Positions 23,400 to 34,047 of a stretch of DNA of 64,000 nt are shown piece by piece (within the stretch, counting starts at the first letter, position 1; every line of letters starts with the position of its first letter). This DNA comes from Candolleomyces eurysporus. Its lineage: Eukaryota > Basidiomycota > Agaricomycetes > Agaricales > Psathyrellaceae. The position numbers were made by a program, and so were the translations under genes. The stretch lies in assembly GCA_027579435.1 (NCBI GenBank), contig JANBPK010000715.1, positions 1 to 64,000 on the forward strand, written 5' to 3'. The notes beneath the pieces were generated by a model. That model did not search any database. It worked only from the letters and a program-made list of their open reading frames with translations, and had not been told where the DNA came from.

Positions 23400-24680
23400 C
23401 TAACGGTCTAGAAGCTGAATATAACGCACCTGCCTCGCTTAAAATCAAAACTCGGAACATTCCATTGCGTCTCTTCACGCTATTGACTTACCAGAACCTT
23501 CGAACTGACCGTTATATCTTTGGGTGCACCCGGGAAGCTGTGTTCGCAGTCTTGAGGGGGCAATAGGCGCAGTCGACTGAGTATCTCCACAACGACGGCG
23601 ATCCAAACGTTATTAACCAAGCTGAGGTCGGAGGAGGAGACGGCCATGAGAAAAGAAATTTGTCCTTACATATTCGGCAGGCACAGCTCTCAGCGAAGAA
23701 GGTCTGAGGCACAGAGCCAGTGAGCTGCCGGGTGCATCAATCTTCGGCCGCGACTTCCCGACTTCCCGTGCTCTTTTTCCCGCAGCCTTCCCTTGGGTTC
23801 GCCGGATTCCCTGTCGTGCTTCCGTTCGACTTCTACCTTCTGCCAGCGTTATGATTAATTTTTATAGTTTCGAAAAATAAATTCAAATCGTTGATGCGAC
23901 ATCCTGCGTTGTAGGAATTACGATACATGGAAAAGGGCCAGCTCTAGTCGCGCTCGAGGTCCACAGGCCTCCCGAGCTTCGTACGAGTGTTCGCAAGAAA
24001 TTCGACTGGCGACTTGTGTCGTGTTTCAAATAGCCGAACATACAGATCTGTGCATTGAGCAATAGTCACCATGCCTCGAAAAACCTGCGGCGCCGAGCGC
24101 TGGCACGCTTCCCTATGTCTTGAGAGCGTGGAGGATCGGAGACAGTACTAGGGAAGCTGTTGTNGGATATCCATTTGCATTTTTGCAGGTGTGCAGAAGA
24201 AGGACGATTGTAGCACTGGAGTTGCGATCGCATGGCAGTTTTAACTCCTCTGCTGCTACTTTTACTCTTTTTTGCGGAGACTTATGCCCGTATCGTTGTT
24301 TGTTGTTGACTGACGCTCGCATGGCTTCGCTGCTATGACCGGCGAGATTGCTCTTGGAGATTGGATTACTGCTGTTAATGGTATCAAGAGGAAGGTGCCA
24401 CTTCTTCAATCGGAATCCATTTGGCATGAGATACGGGCGTTATTCGCAGATCCCAGGTCCTTGGTGTGCATCGTGTTCAGGTGGCAGGGGTGATCTTCCC
24501 ATAGTAGGCCAACAGGAAGCGCCATGACGTTCCTTCGGAAGTACGAAATGTGATAGAGTTTGTGTTCGCGAAGACCGCAAAAGAGGCGTTGGAGCCTGCC
24601 TTCGGGAGTGGTGCTTTCGGACGGAGAAATGTTGAAGGTGAGTCTGGAAGGCAATATTCTGATGGAGAGCCGCCTGCGAA
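23400..24680 (+). pseudogene. decayed 3' fragment of the Lon gene (relic 1)
   Basis: Begins with AACGGTCTAGAAGCTGA, matching Lon exon 6 (AACGGTCTAGAACCTGA at about 18590). It then shows, in order, degraded pieces of exon 7 (for example GTTCGCAGTCTTGAGGGGGC), the region before the catalytic Ser (AGAAGAAGGACGATTG near 24190), and the last exon (from about 24456). Frameshifts and stops (for example CCCATAGTAGGCC near 24500) break it throughout, and some inter-exon sequence is unrecognisable. It is not expected to make protein. It shows that the duplication that made caspase copy 2 carried the Lon 3' end with it. Confidence 0.85.
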
Positions 24681-25620
24681 ACCCCTGCCTCCAAATCGGG
24701 GTGAGCACGGCCTATTGATCTCGGGTAGACTAGTCTTTGAGGATTGAACCCTCTCGGTTTTCACTGATGCAGTGTACCCATATTCTTATATTTTGCCTTA
24801 AACTTCTTTCCTTCTTTGTAGCCACGTTGGCCTAGATATCGTGATGATAGGGATATCAGCTTCTCCCAAGGAATATCACCCTTCAAATTAAAACCAATTC
24901 AATCGATGGTCTCACTTGTTAACACAACTAATATGACCATAATGTTCTTGTCATACCACCTGTTACACTGCGTAAACTTCATTGTGTAACACATGATGGA
25001 GTAACAGATCTGCTTTGAATGGCACTGGTGAAAAATAGTCTGTGTCCGTGGTACATCTTATAACCGGGGTATAATGAAGACAATTGAACAGGCTTCTCTA
25101 TCGGCGATATCAGCGCTCGTCAGTAGGAAAACGCTTATGCCTCAAGGCTTTAGGGTAAGCTCTAAGCATAAAACCATTATTTCTGGGCCGTAATTAACAG
25201 ACAGAATAGTATCCATTCTTATGTTACCCCCAAGAAGGTTGATCGAGCTGGGAGGCTCTGCTCACACTCAAGGCTTACTTTTCTCTGCTTGTTCTGGTGC
25301 TATAGCGTCAATGCTCCGCGGCATATGTGGGATTTTGAGTCTCCTGTTTNAATTAGTGCAGTATTTGGAATCTTCTTCGGATGTCCCCATAACCCGATTG
25401 AATGCGAGCCTAGGCTCGTATTCAGTCGTACTCCGGATTGAGTCGGGGCATGCCCTTCCTATGCTGGTTCTAGCCCTGGTGCTGTAGCGCCCCAGTGTAT
25501 CTGTGATTTCATTACCATACCGCCCCAGCATTGGTTCTGGCTTCTGTTCCAGCCCATCGCCTCGTTGTCGGCATGAACCTTGTAATATTTGGCGTTGCAA
25601 ACAAACATAAACGCTCAACA
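24681..25620. other. intergenic part of duplicated unit
   Basis: Non-coding, similar to 19765-20670 (Lon 3' flank) and to the regions before copies 3 and 4. No independent gene was seen. Confidence 0.6.
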
Positions 25621-25650
25621 AGCGCCCGATCAGATAGTACTTAAGTAGCC
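25621..25650 (+). promoter_or_regulatory. conserved box upstream of caspase copy 2
   Basis: Carries the consensus CGATCAGATAGTACTTAAGT exactly, 82 bp before the start codon. Spacing is nearly constant across the array. Confidence 0.5.
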
Positions 25651-25731
25651 GGGCTCTGACTCAGTGGCAACACATTGCACCCTACACTTGCCTGGTCTTC
25701 TATTTGAGCATAAAAAACCTCTCTCCCCACA

Positions 25732-28104
25732 ATGTCGGTCAATGCCCTTTCTAGCGTTGAGATGGTGGGTGTCCTTCCTCTTNGAACTTCTCGCACTCAT
25801 CTTCTACGACGTGTGATCCCAGACGGTGACTGAGGGATCAGTAACCGATCAGCTCCCCAACGATAACACAATCTACGCACTCGTCATTGGAATCAATGTT
25901 TATCCTGCCTCGCCCAAATACCGGAAACTTCATGCCGCGGTAGCGGATGCTGATGCCTTCGAAGAATTTCTCATAGATCAGTTGAAGGTCCTGCCGCAGA
26001 ACATTATCAGTCTCCGAGATGGCGAAGCGACGAGACAAGGGATCCTCGATGCCTTCAAAAATCTGGAAGCGAATACAGCGGCGACAGTAGATCCTTGTAT
26101 CATCATATACTACGCGGGACATGGCGCTCGTAGTCCCAGACCGGAAGGATGGGAAAATTGGGCGACCGACAGAGAATGGATTGAGCAATTGTGTCCAAGC
26201 GACTTGGGGGCCCTGATTGGAGGTCAAGTCGTCGAAGGCATACCCGATAGAGTCATATGCGGCCTGTTGAACTCCCTTGCGGAAGAGAGAGGAAATAACA
26301 TTGTAAGTTCTTTTCCCTCTATTCGACCAGCGAGACACNACAATATTTANCTTCTATTTCAAGACCTTGATCTTGGATTGCTGCCACTCGGCCGGAGTCA
26401 ATCGTGACGAGGGACCGGGGAAAATATCCCGCTGCATCTCCAACCCTCCACCTCTCACTCTTGCCATACCAGAACGATTCGCATATCCAGCGGATGCTTC
26501 TGCGGCAACCAGGGCTTTACAGATGGCCTCTGGATTTGGCAACAAGTTCGATAATTCTCACGTCTTACTAGCTGCGTGCGGTAGAGACCAATCCGCATTT
26601 GAAACTGATGACCTCAGTCATGGTATTTTCACGGCGGCGCTGCTCAAGTTTTTCAAGCGCAACAAACTCGAAGAAATGACATACCATTCCCTCATGCGAA
26701 ATNTGGATGTGCCTCCATGGTAGGGCTTCCCCAATTNTATTGATATATTTCGGCTTAAACCTTTCGTTTGGCGTTGGCGCGCACAGGCAGACTCCACACT
26801 GCATGGGTGACAACTCTGATCGCCCACTGTTCAACCGACGAGGAAACCGNTCNGATCCNTCCTACNTGCCGTGCAAGTGGAGCAAAGTTCAGGGCCAAGT
26901 GATTTTCACCTTGTACGCCGGAGAGGCGCAGGGCGTCGAAGACGGCCAACGGTTCTCCATCCACGAAAGAATTCCTTTCGAAGGAGGGAATTCTTCTCGG
27001 CCTCCGATCGGGACGATGCACGTCGTCTTTCGTGGNTCCACTTCATCGANGCTCGAATTTCTTCCGGGTACGAANCCACAAGGAAGGGTCCCTCAAGTAT
27101 TCTATGCCCACCCACTGTCTGAGGTGAAACTGGACCCTTCGACNATATATTGCCAGGATAGGAAGTTGCTCGACGCCATATTTCCACCCGGAGTATCCGA
27201 AGAGACGAAATACGCAGAATATCCCACACAAGCAGCCTTGATCCTTACCGTTGAAGGAGACCAGGTTCACATCGACCAGAACGATCCAGCACTCAATGAC
27301 TACATGCCCACCCGCTTCNCTTGTGACATCAACCGCAANGAGACAAAGAGGTTGCGGAACATCATCCGATCGTGGCGGCATTTCAATTACCATCTCCATC
27401 GTCGTCCACAAAAATCGACCGACAATGCCTTCCCACAAGTTCGGATGGAACTTCAATACCTGGATCCTACAAGGGCCGATTACTTCTCTCCAGAGTACAA
27501 ACCGGTCGGCGAAAACCTACTTGCCCAAGAACCAGCACACATCTCGGTACCCGATATTGACGACGTCGATGCCGACGCCTCTGTGCTTGGGATGACGCTC
27601 TATAACGATGGACCCGAGCCCGTATACCCGTACCTGTTTTACTTTGACCCTAACGATCTAACAATCAGTAAGTAATCGACCTCTTNCTTCATGCTTTAGT
27701 GTTCATGTTGACTGATCGGTGATACCGTAGTTCCTTGGGCAGTGCCAGCCATAGGTGCAGGCCGAGGGCGCGTGGACGCGCAGCTCCTATCTAGGTCTAA
27801 ACTCACTCTTGGATACGGGAATGGTGGTGCTGCTCCATGGGAGTTCGTCTTTATGGATGACCGCCCCAAGGACATTGGCTTTTTCAAACTCTACCTCTCG
27901 TCCTCGCCTGCAAACTTCGCGTGTCTAACGCGGAGGAAGACGCCTTTTGAGCAGGACCCGGAAGGCCATAGACTGGGAGAAGAACTGGCTAAGGAAGTAA
28001 AGGCGGCTGCGGCACTTGAGGAAACGCTCGATAGTAACACAGAAAGCTGGGGGGTAAAGCTGGCCACTGTGATACAGATCAGGAAGGAGTCAGTATTTTC
28101 GTAA
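25732..28104 (+). CDS. caspase-like protease (C14), array copy 2
   Basis: Exons 25732-25764, 25823-26302, 26364-26719, 26787-27667 and 27731-28104 give 707 residues with the same phases as copy 1. Catalytic motifs YYAGHGA and LDCCHSAG are intact. Compared with copy 1 it lacks about eight residues after PPPL in the loop following the catalytic Cys. Its original TAG stop has become GAG, adding six residues (ESVFS plus a short tail) before TAA at 28102. Intron 1 contains an in-frame TGA, so the hydrophobic alternative N-terminus possible in copy 1 is not available here. Many Ns in exon 4 (26850-27340) are substitutions by comparison with copy 3 and do not change frame. The first part of exon 4 is nearly identical to copy 3 while exon 2 is closer to copy 1 in its second half, so the gene is a mosaic. 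Confidence 0.8.
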
Positions 28105-28234
28105 ACTACGATGAATAGCTGGGTGTAAACGTACTCGACTTTGAGGGCTCGTGTCATCTAAGTATATTTCTTTGATTTCGCATGTACGCTTGTTTTGGTC
28201 AAAGCTCAAGTGTCCGTTGACTTCCAAACCCAAA
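28105..28234. other. caspase copy 2 3' flank
   Basis: Contains CATGTACGCTTGT, matching the flank of copy 4 (CATGTACGCTTAT near 36537), and then loses similarity before the Lon fragment. Confidence 0.5.
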
Positions 28235-29339
28235 CCTAAGAGCGGTCTGAGGCCTGAACATGACACATCTCCCCTGCTGCACATCACAACTCGGAGTGCT
28301 CCATTTCAACTCTTCAAGGTATTGATTGACCAGAACCTTCGAACTCACCGTTAGATATATCGGTGAACCCAGGAAGCTGGTGTTCGCAGTCTTGAAAGGG
28401 CGATAGGCGCAGTCGGCTGAGTATCTCCACAAGGGCGATCGATGATCCAAATTTTNTTCACCAAGCTGAGGTCGGGAGGAGACAGCCACGAGAAAAGAAA
28501 CTTGCTCATGTACATTCGACAGTCGTCGGCCAGTCGAGGTTCGATTCGAAATCGAGCGACGGAGTTTGAGCCGCCAAGCCAGTGAGCTGCCAGGTAATCA
28601 CGCTCAAAAAACTCCGCCTCCCGATCTTCGTACGGGCGCGCCCGGAAAAACTTCGGATGGCGATTGGACAACGATCTCTGCCACGTTCAAAATAGCCGGA
28701 AATTCAGGTTTGTGCAAAATACATCGAAAAGTAGTCACCATCCCTCGGATGAACTGTGGTGCCATACCATCGCAGCTACAGTGCTAGGTCCGTCCTTTTC
28801 TACAAACCTGCAAGCAAATGCAGATGGATAATCGCAACAGCTTCCTTACTTCCTAGCACTGTCCCCAACCCTTCCCCGCTTTCAAGACACATGGAAGCGT
28901 GCCGGAGTTTGGCAGTCTCAACTCCTCTTTCGACGTTTTTACTCTTCTTGCGCAGACTTGTGCCCGTCGTTTGCTATTGACCGACGGGTGTGTGCTTTTG
29001 AACCGCTACTATGACCGGCGAGATTAATTCTAGAGGTTGGGTTATTACTGTTGGGGGTATCGAGGGGAAGATGTATCATTTAGCATGAAATACGGGCGCT
29101 AATGTGATTCGCAAATCACAGGTCTTGGTGCGCATCGTGCTCAGATGACGGAGGTGATCTTCCCGTACGCCACCAGGAAGGACCGTTACGCTCCTCTGGA
29201 ATCACAAATAGTGATGGACTTTATGTTCTTGAAGACCGTGCTGGAGGCTTTGCAGGCTGCCTTCGGCGGAACGGCGCTGTGGGATGGAGGGGAAAGGTTG
29301 GAGATGAGTTTGGAGCATGCAATGGAGAGCCGGTTGTGA
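28235..29339 (+). pseudogene. decayed 3' fragment of the Lon gene (relic 2)
   Basis: Starts with GAGCGGTCTGAGGCCTGAACATG, matching Lon exon 6 near 18590, the same breakpoint as relic 1. Exon 7 start (GGTGTTCGCAGTCTTGAAAG), exon 8 (about 28955-29070, ATGACCGGCGAGATTA) and the last exon (29120-29339) follow. The terminal exon is still largely open and ends Glu-Ser-Arg-Leu-stop like the parent, so the PTS1 triplet survives by chance or youth. Other parts have stops and shifts. An internal piece (28761-28890) is inverted. It cannot encode a working protease. Confidence 0.85.
28761..28890 (-). repeat. inverted Lon segment inside relic 2
   Basis: Reads as the reverse complement of Lon 19168-19294. 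Examples are GCCATACCATCGC against GCGATGGTATGGC in Lon, and GCTAGGTCCGTCCTT against AAGGACGGACCTAGTGC. Sequence on both sides is in forward Lon order, so this is a small local inversion. Confidence 0.8.
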
Positions 29340-30280
29340 ACCGCCTACCTCGNAATTGGGATGAGCTCGCCGTACTCATTTCGGGCGAGCTAGTCTCTTG
29401 GGATTGAGCCCCTCTCGGTTTCCTCTGATGCAGCCTGCTTATTTTCTTAGTTTTTNGTTTGAATTTCTTGTTTCTCCCTTTGTGGCCACATTGGCCTACG
29501 CATCTTTATGATAAAGATATTCGCTTCTCGCAAGCAATTTCAATCTGCCAATTCATTCGATGGTATTGCTTTTCAAACAACTATGGTTGCGATACTTTTG
29601 TCATACCAGTTTTCANATCGCGTAAACCTCATCGTATAACATATGATGTNTTAGAAAATCTGCTTTGAATCGTACTGGTGGAATACATTCCGTACTAGTG
29701 GTACATGTCGCGACACGGCTATAGTGAGGACGACCTGAACAGGCTTATCCCTATCGGCGACATTAGCGCTCGTCAGTAGGGAGATGCCAATGCTCTAAAG
29801 CACTGAATACGAAGTCCCAATTCCCGGGTCGTACTTGGCAGACAGATTATTATTTCCCTGAATGTTACCTCCCAGAAAAATTGATTGAGTGAGAGGCTCT
29901 GCTCACACTCAAGGCTTATTTGCTCTGCTTGGTCTGGTGCTGTAGCCTCGATAGTCGGCGGCAGATGTGAGATATTTAATCTCCTGTTTCCATTAATCTA
30001 ATTGATGGACTCGCCCTCGAATGTTAGCTCCCCAACACGATTGAATGTGAGCCTAGGCTGCGGTTCGTNTTCAGTAGTACTCCGGATTGAGTCAGGGCGT
30101 GCCCTTCTGATGCTGATTCTAGCGCTTGTGCTGTAGCGACCCTCTGCAGATATGGTTTCATTATACTAGATCCTCAGCATCGGTTACAGCTTCTGCTACA
30201 GCTTCTGGTCCAGCCCATCACCTCGTTGTTGGGATGGACCCGGAGATATTTGGTCTGCAAACAAGCGTAAACGCGAAACA
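29340..30280. other. intergenic part of duplicated unit
   Basis: Non-coding; parallels the stretches before copies 1, 2 and 4. No separate gene was seen. Confidence 0.6.
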
Positions 30281-30310
30281 AGCGCCCGATCAGATAGGAT
30301 TTAAGTAGCC
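30281..30310 (+). promoter_or_regulatory. conserved box upstream of caspase copy 3
   Basis: Matches the consensus with GATAGGATTTAAGTAGCC at its right side, 77 bp before the start codon. Confidence 0.5.
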
Positions 30311-30386
30311 GAGCTCTGCCAGTGACTCAGTGGCGACACATCACACGCTGCACTTCTACCTGAGCACAATAGTCTCTCTCCCAGCA

Positions 30387-32769
30387 ATGCCGGCTAACCC
30401 CCCTTCTGGCATCGAGATAGTGGGTGACCTTCCTCTTCGAACTTCTCTCACTCATCTTCTACTACGTNTGCTTGCAGGTGGTGACCGAGGGATCGTCAAC
30501 CGATCAGCTCCCCAACGATAACACCATCTACGCACTCGTCATTGGAATCAACATTTATGCTTACTCGGAAGACTGGCCGGATCTTCAAGCCGCGGTAGCA
30601 GATGCTGATGCTATCGAGNAATTTCTCGTAAATCGGTTGAAGGTCCTGCAGCAAAACATCATCAGTCTCCGAGATGCAGATCATCGGAAGGGACGTCAAG
30701 GCGAAGCAACGCGACAAGGTATCCTCAATGCCTTCCAAGAACTCGAGAGGATTACAGCGGCAACAGTGGATCCATGCATCATCATATACTACGCGGGGCA
30801 TGGCGCGAGTTCTCCCAGACCAAAAGGATGGGAAGATTATGCCGCTGACAGAGGTTTGATTGAGCAATTGTGTCCAAGTGACCTGGGGCAGGTGGAAGGA
30901 ATTCCCGACAGAACGATCTGTGGCCTGTTGAACAAGCTTGCAGCCAAGAGAGGAAATAATATCGTGAGTTCAATCCCTCTTTATTCTTACGCCGAATTTA
31001 AAACAGGATAATGTCCATCCTCTGTTTCAAAAGACCTTGATTATGGATTGCTGCCACTCGGCTGGGCTCAATCGTCATGAAGGACCAAAGAAAATTTCCC
31101 GCTGCATCCCCAACCCTCCACCTCTCACCGCCGAGGCGAACCCTCTTGTCGATCAATATCCTGCAGATGCTTCCGTTGCAACCAGAGTGGCGCGGATGGC
31201 ATCAGGATTCGGGAACAAATATGATCATTCTCACGTCTTGCTCGCTGCGTGCGGTAGAGACCAATCCGCGTATGAAACTGATAACTCCAGTCACGGTATT
31301 TTCACGGAGGCGCTGCTCAAGTTTTTCAAGCGCGACAAACTCGAAGAAGAGACGTACGATTCCCTGATGGAAAGTCTCAATATGCCTGCATGGTAGGGCC
31401 TCCCTCTCTCCAACCGTATGCAACTACCTCTGCTTACACCTTTCTTTGTCATCGTTCGCGCGCACAGGCAGACTCCACACTGCATGGGTGACAACTCTGA
31501 TCGCCCACTGTTCAACCGACGAGGAAACCGCTCTGATCCTTCCTACCTGCCGTGCAAGTGGAGCAAAGTTCAGGGCCAAGTGATTTTCACCTTGTACGCC
31601 GGAGAGGCGCAGGGTATTGAAGACGACCAACGGTTCTCCATCCACGAAAGAATTCCTTTCGAAGGAGGGAATTCTTCTCGGCCTCCGATCGGGACGATGC
31701 ACGTCGTCTTTCGTGGCTCCACTTCATCGAAGCTCGAATTTCTTCCGGGTACGAGTCCACAAAGAAGGGTCCCTCAAGTATTCTATGCCCACCCACTTTC
31801 TGAGGTGAAACTGGACCCTTCGACGATATTTTGCGAGGATAGGCGGTTGCTCGACGCCATATTTCCACCCGGAGTATCCGGGGAAGAGATGAAATATGCA
31901 GAGTTTCCCACACAGGCAGCATTGATCCTCACCGTCGAAGAAGACGAGGTTCACATCGACCAGAACGATCCAGCGCTCAACGACCACATCCCCACCCGTT
32001 TCCCTTGTCCCATCAACTGCAACGAGACAAAGAGGCTGCAGAATATCATACGATCGTGGCGGCATTTCAACTACCATCTCCATCGCGGTCCACAAAACTC
32101 GACCGACGACGCCTTTCCGCAAGTTCGGATGGAGCTGCATTACCTGGAGTCTACGAGCGACGATTACTTCTCCCCAGATTACCAACCGACCGGTGAAAAC
32201 CTACTTGCCCAAGAACCGGCACACGTCCCGGTATCCGCTGTTGAAGACGATGTCGACCCCTCTGTGCTTGGAATGACGCTCTATAACGATGGACCCGAGC
32301 CTGTATACCCGTATCTTTTTTACTTTGATCCCAACGAATTAACAATCAGTAAGTTGTCGACCTCTTGCTTCATGCTTAGTGTTCAAGTTGGCTGATTCGT
32401 GATATCGTAGCTCCCTGGGTAATGCCGGCTAAAGGTGCAGGTCGAGGGCTCGTGGACGCGCCGCTCTTACCTGGCTCTAAACTCACCCTTGGATACGGGA
32501 ATGGTGGTGCTACTCCATGGGAGTTTGTCTTTACAGATGAACGCTCCAAGGACGTTGGATTTTTCAAACTCTTCCTCTCGTCCTCACCGGCAAACTTCGC
32601 TTGTCTAACGCGGAGGAAGACGCCTTTCGAGGAGGACCCGGCAGGCCATAGACTGGGAGAAGAATTGGATAAGGAATTAAAGGAGGCTACGGCACTGGAG
32701 ACAACTCTTGATATTAGCACGGAACGCTGGGGAATAAAGCTGGCGACTGTGATACAGATCAGGAAGTAG
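30387..32769 (+). CDS. caspase-like protease (C14), array copy 3
   Basis: Exons 30387-30419, 30478-30963, 31034-31392, 31468-32348 and 32411-32769 give 705 residues. Catalytic motifs YYAGHGA and MDCCHSAG are intact. Two local length changes set it apart: an eight-residue insert (ADHRKGRQ) between the first strand and the His motif, and a shorter loop before GIPDR. Exon 2 starts with YAYSEDWPDLQAAVADADAI, identical to copy 1 over that run, while the first part of exon 4 is nearly identical to copy 2. One N (30620) is in frame. Intron 1 is 58 nt, as in copy 1, and is hydrophobic in the frame of exon 2, but an N falls inside it. Confidence 0.83.
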
Positions 32770-33940
32770 TCGGTATCTTCGTATATTGCGAGAATTATCT
32801 GGACGTGAATGTACTTACTTAACTCTGAGACCCAAGGGCTCGTATCGTCTGTTCACCCGATACCCGAAGATTTCGGCTAGTTTTGCTGTGCCGATAAATC
32901 TATTATCTAACAGATTGAAGGATAGGCAATGCAGTGGTTTTGGTGGAAATTCAATGGTAACTATCGTCAAGCGAGTGTTGCACCATTTTGCCAGTTACCG
33001 TCTTCACAATAATTACCGTCTTTTGGTGCACCAAAATCACAGCACCAGGTGTAAAGGAACTTACGCTTGTGTGTTCCAGACTGGTTCCGGATTAATTGAT
33101 GACTTCGCTTTTGATCGCCATTAGGGCTGTGATACTCTTTCGTAACAAATTTCATACCGTTGAAGCTTAATTTGTATAAAGTACGGTCTAATACGAATCT
33201 GTTTCGATTAGCCAAAGTCCCAAGGGTCTTGCTGACTTTAAAGAACCTATGTACGCTACAAGATCCTCCAAATTTGGCATGTCCTGGAGATATTTCCGGC
33301 TTTGGACCTTGCATCTTGCCGAGGACGGACGCTCTTCACTCTCAAACTCCTCAATGTATCTTCACATTTTGGTGTGTGGCGTCAGGATCCTTGACGCTGG
33401 AAAGACCTCAACATCATCTAGTCTGGCGGTAACTTCCATCACAGGGCCTCCGAAGCAGGATTCTCTTCATCGGCGATATGGGCGCTCTGTAGTAGGAAAA
33501 CACCAATACCTCACAGCTTCTCTAAAGCCCTGAACATGTCTTAACTTTCGGATCGTATCTCACAAATAGAGTAACACTTCCATTTCTATTTACTCCCAAA
33601 ACGTTTAACTGATTGGGGGGGCTCTACTCTGGTTGCTCTGATGCTGTAAGGTTGATGCTCGGTAAAAGTTCGAATTTTAATCTTCGGTTTCAATCAATAC
33701 TATTGATGAGCTCCTGGTTGAACGTTAGCTCCCCAAGTATAACCCACTGTGAGCCTAGGTTGCAGCTCGCACTCGGTATTACTCTGAGGTTCGCCTTCCT
33801 TTGTTAGTTGCAGAGCCGGCGCTGTGACGATGCTCGATAGTGGTGGTTTCAGAGCTAAAGTCGCAGCACTGGCTACAGCTTCTGGTCCAACTCCTTGCGT
33901 GTTTGTCCCCATGAAACCTCGAATATTGGGCTTGTAAACA
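32770..33940. other. intergenic part of duplicated unit without Lon fragment
   Basis: Contains a block like the Lon 3' flank (GGGCTGTGATACTCTTTCG near 33125) and the common upstream sequence. No Lon coding fragment was recognised, unlike the two preceding spacers. This makes the unit about 1 kb shorter (3.66 kb start to start). Confidence 0.6.
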
Positions 33941-33970
33941 AGCGTACGATCAGATAGTATTTAAGTAGCC
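33941..33970 (+). promoter_or_regulatory. conserved box upstream of caspase copy 4
   Basis: Reads GATCAGATAGTATTTAAGTA at its core, 78 bp before the start codon. Still conserved although this copy is catalytically altered, which suggests it is still expressed. Confidence 0.5.
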
Positions 33971-34047
33971 AGGTTCAGCGGTGACACGGTAAGCACCCTG
34001 AACCTTCCTGAACTTTTATCTGAGCATAAGCAACCTCTCTCTATACA

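Noticed and set aside
24550..24747. Open frame that could be a small gene between caspase copies 1 and 2
   Set aside because: It is the decayed last exon of the Lon relic, with stops upstream and no start of its own.
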